Of a stretch of DNA of 20,187 nucleotides, positions 1-5,503 are shown piece by piece. Source of the stretch: a virus. Where the stretch lies: the IMG/VR virus record IMGVR_UViG_3300003324_000089, positions 1 through 20,187 of that record, one strand, 5' to 3'. Made by a program: the position numbers and the translations under genes. Under the pieces are notes generated by a model. It did no database searches. It saw only the letters and a program-made list of their open reading frames with translations, and had not been told where the DNA came from. Within the stretch, counting starts at the first letter, position 1; each line of letters opens with the position of its first letter.

Positions 1-1
1 A

Positions 2-58
2 CACTTTTCGCGCTTCGTACGGGTCCCAGCCAAACCAATCCAAGAAAATCGGGAGTAA
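2..58 (+). CDS. possible 3' end of an upstream gene (partial)
   Basis: An open frame runs in from the left edge and stops at TAA 56-58, three bases before the terS start, giving a C-terminal tail ending PIQENRE. The tight spacing to the next start matches the rest of this operon. Only 18 residues are visible and a second frame is also open to base 78, so the choice of frame is weak. I do not recognise the protein. Confidence 0.25.
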   Translation, partial: HFSRFVRVPAKPIQENRE

Positions 59-61
59 AAT

Positions 62-493
62 ATGCCACCTCTGCCTAAGAAACGCAGCGAAAGACGGCGC
101 CGAAATATCGTGCCGGGAGAAGTCGTAACTAGCGTGCTGGGAACTCTCAAAGTTCCACAGCCGCCTCTGCACGATTCCGAGGTGTGGTCTCAGAACGCGA
201 TTAACTGGTACGAGTCGCTCGCAGAATCCGGCCAGGCTTTGCACTACGAGCCGTCAGACTGGCAGCTTGCAAAACTCGTTGCGTCCTGGATTACAGACTA
301 CGATATGTCTGTGAAGCCTTCCGCGTCTCTCCTCGGCTACATCATGGACGGCATGACGAAGCTACTTGTTAGCGAAGGCGACAGGCGCAGAGCGCACATG
401 GAAATCGAGCGCCCAGACGAGCCCCCAGAAGAGGCGCTCCCCGAAGACATTGCGGCGATTCAAGAGTACCGCACAAAACTACGAGGCAAGTAG
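62..493 (+). CDS. terS: terminase small subunit
   Basis: The 143-residue product probably binds the packaging-initiation site and loads the large terminase subunit onto phage DNA. It begins with the basic stretch PPLPKKRSERRRRN. It then carries YEPSDWQLAKL (about residues 62-72) and a helical segment ending LVSEGDRRRAHMEIER. From memory, this layout (basic PLPKRS-type N-terminus, YEPSDW block, EGDRRR helix) is that of small terminase subunits of many actinobacteriophages. The C-terminus is acidic and Pro-rich. A GGGAG ribosome site lies 5-9 bases before the ATG. The place just before the large subunit supports the call. DNA-binding specificity cannot be judged from the sequence. Confidence 0.85.
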   Translation: MPPLPKKRSERRRRNIVPGEVVTSVLGTLKVPQPPLHDSEVWSQNAINWYESLAESGQALHYEPSDWQLAKLVASWITDYDMSVKPSASLLGYIMDGMTKLLVSEGDRRRAHMEIERPDEPPEEALPEDIAAIQEYRTKLRGK

Positions 494-494
494 C

Positions 495-815
495 ATGGCC
501 AAGTGCAAGCATCCTGTGACACTCAAGCTCAAGACAGCGGCCGATGACGCGGCGGCGAAAATGTGCATAAGCTGCCACCAGATTCTTGTGCATAACGCGC
601 GTCTCGGCTGGGTTGAAATCGAGCCGGTCCCCGCGTCGCTTTTGCAAGGCAGTAAGCCGCTCAAGATGCCGCTTACTCCGGAACAAGAGGCCGAGAGTGT
701 GTCGATAGACGAGCAGCTAGCACGCGGCGAAGTCCCCGAACAGTGGCGTGAGTCTATCGAGGCGGCGCGCGAAGTCACGAAATACGCTGCGCCTACGAGT
801 CGCGCTCTCGAATGA
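495..815 (+). CDS. small Cys/His protein between terminase genes
   Basis: The 106-residue protein is of unknown function. I place the start at ATG 495, one base after the terS stop, instead of an in-frame ATG at 366 that would overlap terS by about 130 bases. GGCAAG before it is a weak ribosome site, so translation may be coupled to terS. The N-terminal third has C4, H6, C24, C27 and H28 (CKH and CISCH), a spacing that could hold a zinc ion in a small ribbon or knuckle. The C-terminal half is charged and probably helical. The stop overlaps the terL start as ATGA. Its place suggests a packaging or DNA-handling accessory role, which is inference only. Confidence 0.65.
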   Translation: MAKCKHPVTLKLKTAADDAAAKMCISCHQILVHNARLGWVEIEPVPASLLQGSKPLKMPLTPEQEAESVSIDEQLARGEVPEQWRESIEAAREVTKYAAPTSRALE

Positions 816-2437
816 CAACTAGCGCTTTCGCAGAGGCCGGCGTAAGAACGCGCCCAGAGGGTTTGCCGAAGCTGACGCTCTTCCCCGAGATTATGGCGTG
901 GGGTAAGCGTATCATCTTGCAACCCGATGGGCCGGACGCTGGCTCGCCGTTCAAGCTAACACCTGAGCAAGAGCATTTCCTTTTGTGGTGGTACGCTGTA
1001 GATAGCGCCGGCCGCTTCGTCTACCGTCGCGGGATGCTGCGCAGAATGAAAGGCTGGGGCAAAGACCCACTCGGCGCTTACATCTGCGCAGTTGAGCTTG
1101 TCGGCCCGTCACGCTTCGACCACTTCGACGCTACAGGCTGGCCACGCGCTAAAGCGCATGATGCGGCGTGGGTACAAACAGCGGCAGTGTCGCGCGAGCA
1201 GACTAAGAACACGATGACGCTATTCCCTGGGATGCTCTCGCAAACGTTTATCGACCGCTACAAGGTTGATATCGGCAAGGAGATTATCTATGCGAACCGG
1301 GGCAAGCAACGCATCGAGGCTGTCACGTCCTCTCCGCGTTCACTTGAGGGCGCACGGTCGACGTTTGTACTCAAGAACGAGACCCATCTATGGTTTGGTC
1401 CTAACGAGGGCCACGAAATGGCAAATGTCATTGCTCGAAACCTCGCGAAGAGCCGAGACGGCAGCGCTCGTTCTCTCGCAATTAGTAATGCCCATGAGCC
1501 AGGCGCGGATAGCGATGCGGAACATGACTTTGAGGCATACGAGAAAATAAGGACCGGGAAGTCACGCGCTACAGGCTTCTTGTATGACAACCTCGAAGCG
1601 CCGCCTGACACTGACATTTACGACCCCGAATCGCTGAGGGCCGGCCTGATAGCCGCTCGTGGGGACTCTGTGTGGCTGGACGTCGACCGTCTCATTGAGG
1701 AGATTTACGACCCTAACACGAAGGTTAGTAACGCTCGCCGCTTCTATCTCAACCACATTACTGCTACGGAGGACGCGTGGGTGTCGCGTCAAGAGTGGGA
1801 CGCTTGTACGGCGCCCCGCAAGCTTATTCCTGGTGAGGAGATAACCCTGGGGCTCGACGGCTCAAAGAGCGACGACCACACAATCCTGACCGCTTGCGCT
1901 ATCTCGGACTCGCATCTAGTGCCGCTCGCTATCTTTGAGCCGTCTAAGTACGCCTCGGGAGTCGTGCCGCTTCGAGACGTTGACTCAATGGTACGCCGGG
2001 CGTTTGAGGTCTACGATGTTGTGGGCTTCCTCTCGGACGTTAAAGAGCTTGAGTCTTACATCGACCTTTGGGAGGAGCAGCTAGGTGACGACTTGTGCGT
2101 CCGTTCTAATGCGCACCACGCCATTGCTTTCGATATGCGACAGCGCAAGCGCGAAGCAACTATGGCAATTGAGGCTCTCTACGATGCTATTATCGAACGG
2201 CAGTGTTCACATGACGGAGACGCCGCAACATCTCAATATGTTTATAACGCTAGACGGGCTCCGAATCCCTTTGGTATTTCCATTCGGAAAGAGAACCCGT
2301 CAAGTGATAAGAAAATTGACTTCACCGTAACCGCCGCTTTGGCACGCAAAGCTCGTCAGGATTACTTGCTCTTGCCTGACAACAAGAAGCGGCGCAGGAA
2401 AGGGCTCTCAGTATTCATACCAGGAGATGACGAATGA
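812..2437 (+). CDS. terL: terminase large subunit
   Basis: The 541-residue packaging motor combines an ATPase that pumps DNA into the prohead with a nuclease that cuts the concatemer. The N-terminal part has the introduction LTLFPEIMAWGKRI, then a Walker A-like RRMKGWGKDPLG (about 77-88). The Walker B-like strand TFVLKNETHLW (about 184-194) has a catalytic-type Glu. The RNase H-like nuclease domain shows Asp in LGLDGSKSDD (about 347-355), in GFLSDV (about 405-410) and in KKIDFT (about 500-505), the usual three acidic positions. The phosphate loop reads GKD and not GKS/GKT. I recall that variant from actinophage terminases, so I do not read it as inactivation. Start and stop overlap the neighbours by 4 bp each. 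Confidence 0.95.
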   Translation: MTTSAFAEAGVRTRPEGLPKLTLFPEIMAWGKRIILQPDGPDAGSPFKLTPEQEHFLLWWYAVDSAGRFVYRRGMLRRMKGWGKDPLGAYICAVELVGPSRFDHFDATGWPRAKAHDAAWVQTAAVSREQTKNTMTLFPGMLSQTFIDRYKVDIGKEIIYANRGKQRIEAVTSSPRSLEGARSTFVLKNETHLWFGPNEGHEMANVIARNLAKSRDGSARSLAISNAHEPGADSDAEHDFEAYEKIRTGKSRATGFLYDNLEAPPDTDIYDPESLRAGLIAARGDSVWLDVDRLIEEIYDPNTKVSNARRFYLNHITATEDAWVSRQEWDACTAPRKLIPGEEITLGLDGSKSDDHTILTACAISDSHLVPLAIFEPSKYASGVVPLRDVDSMVRRAFEVYDVVGFLSDVKELESYIDLWEEQLGDDLCVRSNAHHAIAFDMRQRKREATMAIEALYDAIIERQCSHDGDAATSQYVYNARRAPNPFGISIRKENPSSDKKIDFTVTAALARKARQDYLLLPDNKKRRRKGLSVFIPGDDE

Positions 2438-2694
2438 TTGCACGCGACCCCGCCAAGCCGCTGCGCGGTGACCTCGTACACATAGCCGAGAACCAGGCAC
2501 AATACAAAACCCTGCCGGCGAGAGTAGCCGAAGACGGCGACGTGTTTTGCGTCTTCGACTTCACGCCCGAAGAGCGAGCGCTTATCGCAGAAGGTCAGCC
2601 GTTGCACATCCGCATCCTGACTTTCGGCTACGCGTTAGAGCCGTTTAGCCTCGCCGTTGAGGGCTCGAAAGAGTACGAGGATTTCTATGAATGA
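2434..2694 (+). CDS. conserved-looking small phage protein
   Basis: The 86-residue protein is not recognised. Its start overlaps the terL stop as ATGA, so it is probably translated by re-initiation. It has a short basic N-terminus (RDPAKPLRGD) and then beta-rich sequence (VFCVFDFTPEE, LHIRILTFGY) with an acidic C-terminus (KEYEDFYE). There are no membrane segments or Cys motifs. It could be a small beta-sandwich or OB-like protein, but no function should be assigned. Confidence 0.7.
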   Translation: MIARDPAKPLRGDLVHIAENQAQYKTLPARVAEDGDVFCVFDFTPEERALIAEGQPLHIRILTFGYALEPFSLAVEGSKEYEDFYE

Positions 2695-2893
2695 AGAGCC
2701 GCGTTACATCATGGCTGAGCCGCCAGCTAAAGAGACGCCTAAAGCGCCTCGTAATTGGCGGGCGATTGCCCTCCAGACTTTAGAGGCGATTGGCGCGTGT
2801 CTTGTTGCTTTGGGAGCCGGCATGTATGAGCCGTATCTAGGCCCTATCGTGTTGGGTGTCTATGTTTGCTACGCGGCAAACAGTTTGACTTAA
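2687..2893 (+). CDS. small membrane protein, function unknown
   Basis: The 68-residue protein starts at ATG 2687, overlapping the previous stop by 8 bases, with GAGG as ribosome site about 6 bases upstream. A TTG further upstream (2657) would give a longer product but lacks a good site. After a polar, Pro-rich N-terminus (residues 1-24) come two hydrophobic runs, about AIGACLVALGAGMY and IVLGVYVCYAANS, separated by EPYLGP, so two membrane passes are likely. Size and topology are holin-like. It sits beside the terminase rather than a lysin, so holin is only one possibility. The end of the gene carries the -35 box of the promoter at 2885. Confidence 0.7.
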   Translation: MNEEPRYIMAEPPAKETPKAPRNWRAIALQTLEAIGACLVALGAGMYEPYLGPIVLGVYVCYAANSLT

Positions 2894-2913
2894 CTTCTAG
2901 AGTGCGCTATCGT
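2885..2913 (+). promoter_or_regulatory. putative sigma70-type promoter upstream of portal leader
   Basis: TTGACT (2885-2890), a 17-base spacer and TATCGT (2908-2913) match the -35/-10 layout. The -10 region lies in TGCGCTATCGT, nearly the same element as in the promoter at 4615 (TGCGCTATAGT). The -35 box overlaps the last codons of the membrane protein gene. Transcription would start near 2920 and read through the portal leader. The -10 hexamer alone is only 4 of 6, and the shared element is the stronger argument. Confidence 0.5.
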
Positions 2914-2938
2914 ATTCAAGTCTTACCACGGCACGACT

Positions 2939-2950
2939 TAAGGGGGTGAT
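2939..2950 (+). promoter_or_regulatory. near-perfect extended Shine-Dalgarno before an ATG-TGA start-stop
   Basis: TAAGGGGGTGAT differs from the full anti-SD complement TAAGGAGGTGAT at one base, and that base can still form a G-U pair. Eight bases after the G run comes ATG (2955-2957), followed at once by TGA (2958-2960). This is by far the best ribosome site in the window, yet it opens a one-codon reading frame. It could park ribosomes on the leader mRNA, serve a GTG start at 2957, or be a relic. Confidence 0.5.
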
Positions 2951-3010
2951 TGCCATGTGACTTTCATGCTACCTCAATGCTTGACTCGTGGGTACCACCA
3001 AATAGGCCTT

Positions 3011-3041
3011 GAGGAGACCGGGAAAGCCACTCGGTCTCCTC
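3011..3041 (+). promoter_or_regulatory. 10-bp perfect hairpin in the portal leader
   Basis: GAGGAGACCG (3011-3020) and CGGTCTCCTC (3032-3041) are exact inverted repeats around an 11-base loop. No T-run follows (GCTCTAATAAC), so it is not a standard intrinsic terminator. It stands 31-61 bases before the portal ATG and leaves the portal ribosome site (GGAAAGGA, 3058-3065) free. It may be an mRNA stability or processing element, a weak terminator or a protein-binding site. Confidence 0.55.
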
Positions 3042-3071
3042 GCTCTAATAACTGCCAGGAAAGGACGAGAA

Positions 3072-4469
3072 ATGCCAGCGCTAGCCAAAGCGTTTAACAT
3101 CTTCCGTAGCGCATCGTCTCCGTTCCCGGCATTTAGCGGCCGAAACGGTCAGATAGACCATCTAGACATCTCGACAGGTGGCCTCAGCGGCGAAGGCGCT
3201 CTTCGTGTCGCGGCAGTATGGATTGCTGTTACGGTCCTGGCCGATGAAATCGCGTCGCTCTCGTACCGCCTAATCAAGCGCGAGGACAAGTCTCGTACGC
3301 CGCAGGAGCCCGACAACCTGCGCCCTCTTTGGTCTGACGACCCGAACACGCTCGACACCAAATACTCTATCGACAATACAGAGACGATTTCGCTTATGCT
3401 TCACGGCGCGTATTACACGATGCTGGACTGGGCCGGCGACGCGCTCAAAGCACGCTGGCCGCAGCCGCCCGAGTCGTCAAGCATTGAGCTTTTAGACGAC
3501 GGCTCGCTTAAACTCTCGGTGCAAGGCAAAGGCGAGCTTTTCAACAAGCCGAACGCGAAGCCGCAGTTCTGCTACGCGCCGCTCTATACGCTGCCGGGTC
3601 AGATACAGCCAGTCTCACCCGTTCGCATGGCCGCCGACCTGGCCGGCCTCTCGCGCAACTACCAGCAAACCGCGAAGCGTTTGATGGACCGCGGCTTCAA
3701 CCCGTCCGCTGTCGTTATGCTTGAGGATATGATTGACGACGAAGAGGCACTTTCGCTTTCACGTCGTCTTGAGCGCTTGCATGGGGGCGCTGCGCGTGCT
3801 GGTGGCGTCGCAGTGCTCGGCGGTCGGGGTATCAAACTAGACAAGATGGGGATGTCACTTGCCGACGCCGAGTTTATCGCTCAGAACGAATACGTCTTTA
3901 AGCTTATGCTGGCCATGTGGCGAGTCCCGCCGACAGTGGCCGGCATGGTGGACAAGCCGTCAACCTGGGGTACGGGCGTTGCTGAGTTCTCGCGCGGCCT
4001 CGAACGCTTCACGCTTCGTCCTATCGTACAGCGACGCCAGGCAGCAATGCAGAAATGGATAACGCGGCAGGTCGACCCGAACCTGACGGTTCGTTACATC
4101 TTCGACTCGCTGCTGTCTGCTGCGCCTCGGGACCGTGCTGAGATACAGCGCCAGAACTTGATGGCCGGCCTTACTAGTGTCGAGCGTGTGCTGGCTCAGA
4201 ATGACGAGCCGCCGTTTGACGATGACGAGACGATTTACAGCCAGCTATCGATGGCGACAGACGACAACCGGGTCTTCCGTACTCAGCGCGACAGAGCCGC
4301 TGCCCTGGGTGAAGAGGCTAAGGCCGTAGTTCTTATGCACGCGGCTGGTGTGCCTCTTGACGAAGCATGGCAGTACGTGAACCCCGAAGCGCCTGCGCAG
4401 AATCTAGAGCCACCGCCTGCTGCGCCACCCCCGAACACGAACCCGACAGAGAGTGGGCAGACAGCTTAA
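3072..4469 (+). CDS. portal protein, HK97 family
   Basis: The 465-residue product forms the dodecameric ring at the unique capsid vertex through which DNA passes, and it is the docking site for terminase and then for the connector. Start at ATG 3072 is preferred over an upstream in-frame codon at 3009 because GGAAAGGA lies 6 bases upstream and the longer version would run through the leader hairpin. Family-like features are the helix ALRVAAVWIAVTVLADEIAS (about 43-62) followed by LSYRLIKR, the clip/stem area around LSRNYQQTAKRLMDRG (about 195-210), and the segment QNEYVFKLMLAMWRVPPTVAG (about 277-297), resembling the fgVPp..lG block of HK97 portals. The tail is Pro-rich and probably disordered (PEAPAQNLEPPPAAPPP). 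Its stop TAA abuts the next small ORF as TAAATG. Confidence 0.92.
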   Translation: MPALAKAFNIFRSASSPFPAFSGRNGQIDHLDISTGGLSGEGALRVAAVWIAVTVLADEIASLSYRLIKREDKSRTPQEPDNLRPLWSDDPNTLDTKYSIDNTETISLMLHGAYYTMLDWAGDALKARWPQPPESSSIELLDDGSLKLSVQGKGELFNKPNAKPQFCYAPLYTLPGQIQPVSPVRMAADLAGLSRNYQQTAKRLMDRGFNPSAVVMLEDMIDDEEALSLSRRLERLHGGAARAGGVAVLGGRGIKLDKMGMSLADAEFIAQNEYVFKLMLAMWRVPPTVAGMVDKPSTWGTGVAEFSRGLERFTLRPIVQRRQAAMQKWITRQVDPNLTVRYIFDSLLSAAPRDRAEIQRQNLMAGLTSVERVLAQNDEPPFDDDETIYSQLSMATDDNRVFRTQRDRAAALGEEAKAVVLMHAAGVPLDEAWQYVNPEAPAQNLEPPPAAPPPNTNPTESGQTA

Positions 4470-4643
4470 ATGCAGGAAGTTCTCCCCGCCGAGATACTTG
4501 CCGAGATTCGAGCGCTCTTAGACAGCGGCGCTACTGGGTGCGTGTCTATCGACGTTAAGCACGGCAAGGTTATGGGATGGAGATACCAGTCTAAAGCTGC
4601 CGCAAAAATAGCTGTTGACACACGCCCCAAATATGCGCTATAG
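4470..4643 (+). CDS. 57-aa protein, DUF2292/YezD-like
   Basis: The short frame begins directly after the portal stop (TAAATG). It predicts a helix EILAEIRALLDSG followed by a beta hairpin CVSIDVKHGKVMGWRY. Helix followed by a strand-HGKV-strand pattern is what I recall for DUF2292/YezD-like small proteins, whose function is unknown. No strong ribosome site precedes it, so translation would be coupled to portal. The gene's end contains the -35 and most of the -10 of the promoter at 4615, and its TAG overlaps the -10 box. It could alternatively be a chance frame, but codon use and adjacency favour a real gene. Confidence 0.55.
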   Translation: MQEVLPAEILAEIRALLDSGATGCVSIDVKHGKVMGWRYQSKAAAKIAVDTRPKYAL

Positions 4644-4644
4644 T
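4615..4644 (+). promoter_or_regulatory. strong putative sigma70 promoter upstream of protease
   Basis: TTGACA (4615-4620), an 18-base spacer and TATAGT (4639-4644) give 6/6 and 5/6 matches to the bacterial consensus. The -10 lies in TGCGCTATAGT, the element shared with the promoter at 2885. Predicted start is near 4651, producing a leader of about 92 bases before the protease ATG. It would boost protease and capsid transcription relative to terminase. Confidence 0.65.
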
Positions 4645-4665
4645 CACTTTCAGATTCGAATTAGA

Positions 4666-4711
4666 GGCGACTAGCGCAAGCCCGCACGACTGCGGCGACT
4701 ACGCCAAGCCC
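4666..4711 (+). repeat. imperfect 18-base direct repeat in protease leader
   Basis: GGCGACTAGCGCAAGCCC (4666-4683) recurs as GGCGACTACGCCAAGCCC (4694-4711). They differ at three positions and are offset by 28 bases. Both copies present the AAGCCC that pairs with the terminator 3' arm, which makes alternative pairing possible. Confidence 0.65.
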
Positions 4712-4741
4712 TCAAAGCTGACTCAGCTTAGGGGGCTTTTT
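4706..4741 (+). terminator. intrinsic terminator-like hairpin occluding the protease ribosome site
   Basis: The 5' arm 4706-4720 pairs with 4724-4738 around a 3-base loop: 15 positions, with one G-U pair and one A-A mismatch. A T-run (4737-4741) follows. The 3' arm holds AGGGGG (4730-4735), which is also the Shine-Dalgarno for the protease ATG at 4743. Folding would thus either end transcription or mask translation initiation of the protease. Confidence 0.6.
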
Positions 4742-4742
4742 C

Positions 4743-5489
4743 ATGCCTGACTTGCTTCGCAAAACGTTCTCTCCGTCGCTCGCCTTTAAGGCGGACACTC
4801 CCGGCGCTTTGTCGGTCGAGTTTGCCAGCCTAAACACGCTCGACCATGACGGCGACATTACGCTGCCAGGAGCGTTTGGTATCCAAGAGGTTCGTATCCA
4901 GTCCCATGGACACGATATGCGCTCCTGGACTATCGGCAAGGGCACAATCAAGGAGACGCAGGATAAGGCCATCATGGACGGCCTGCTAAACCTTGAGATG
5001 ACCGATGGGCAGAATGCTCATGCGTCTTTGAAGTTCGACCTCGAACATGGAACGCCACTCCAGGAGTGGTCGTACATTTTCGAGATTCGAGACGCCGACT
5101 TTGGCGAGCGAGACGGTCAGCAAGTCCGATTTCTCAAGAGCCTTAAGGTCTACAGCGTCGACCCGGTGTTTCTGGGTGCTGGAATCGGCACCCGAACTAC
5201 CAGCGTCAAGTCTGCCGGCCTGGGTTACATGGAGTTCTGCGAAGAAGTGGACGCATTTGTCGCAGAGCTCCAACAGCGCACCAAGTCACGTATTGAAGTG
5301 CGCGGCAAGGAGGGGCGAACCCTCTCGACGGCTAATGTCAACAGGTTGACGGCCATAGCGGAGTCGCTAATGACCGCTGCAAGAGACTTGAAGACGATGC
5401 TGGAAGATGCCGCGCCTAAGAACGTTGACGAGGAGCTTCTGAAAGCGCGCTTGGAGTTCGAGCGCATCAAGACCTACGCATTTCGTTAG
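4743..5489 (+). CDS. HK97-family prohead protease (S78)
   Basis: The 248-residue serine protease is expected to cleave the capsid delta domain and itself during head maturation. The fold core is seen as LSVEFASLNTLDHDGDITLP (about 23-42), SHGHD with the probable catalytic His (about 54-58), LLNLEMTDGQNA (about 81-92), and QEWSYIFEI with the probable nucleophile Ser110. LKVYSVDPVFLGAG closes the domain. The C-terminal 90 residues are helical and charged, fitting a prohead-associated tail. The start follows AGGGGG by 7 bases, and that site is buried in the leader hairpin. No good later start exists, so ATG 4743 is kept. It sits in the standard portal-protease-capsid order. Confidence 0.92.
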   Translation: MPDLLRKTFSPSLAFKADTPGALSVEFASLNTLDHDGDITLPGAFGIQEVRIQSHGHDMRSWTIGKGTIKETQDKAIMDGLLNLEMTDGQNAHASLKFDLEHGTPLQEWSYIFEIRDADFGERDGQQVRFLKSLKVYSVDPVFLGAGIGTRTTSVKSAGLGYMEFCEEVDAFVAELQQRTKSRIEVRGKEGRTLSTANVNRLTAIAESLMTAARDLKTMLEDAAPKNVDEELLKARLEFERIKTYAFR

Positions 5490-5503
5490 GAAAGGAAAGC
5501 AAG

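Larger units (their letters stand above)
4651..4741 (+). ncRNA. structured leader or small RNA before protease
   Basis: The stretch between promoter and protease ATG is non-coding and rich in pairing. It has an 18-base imperfect direct repeat (4666-4683 and 4694-4711, 15 of 18 identical, both ending AAGCCC). There is a 5-bp hairpin CCGCA-CGAC-TGCGG (4682-4695), an alternative GGCG-ACTA-CGCC hairpin (4694-4705), and a terminal terminator-like hairpin. Either AAGCCC copy could pair with GGGCTT at 4733-4738, so two mutually exclusive folds can be drawn. It may be a cis-acting attenuator or leader switch, or a free small RNA of about 90 nt. No known RNA family is recognised. The exact 5' end is inferred from the promoter. 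Confidence 0.5.

Noticed and set aside
812-2437. GKD in place of GKS/GKT in the terminase Walker A as a sign of inactivation
   Set aside because: The GWGKDPL form recurs, as I recall, in actinophage large terminases, and the rest of the motor and nuclease motifs are intact.
2985-3000. Sequence ending GGTACCACCA, like a tRNA 3' end
   Set aside because: No matching 7-base acceptor partner, T-arm or anticodon arm could be drawn upstream, so there is no tRNA.
3009-3071. Longer N-terminus for the portal protein from an upstream codon
   Set aside because: The extension would be translated from the hairpin region without a ribosome site, while ATG 3072 has GGAAAGGA at good distance.
2957-3097. GTG-started frame of 46 codons in the portal leader
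   Set aside because: It would use the strong SD at 2939, but it runs through the hairpin and into the portal gene, and its composition does not look like a protein. Kept only as an alternative explanation of the SD.
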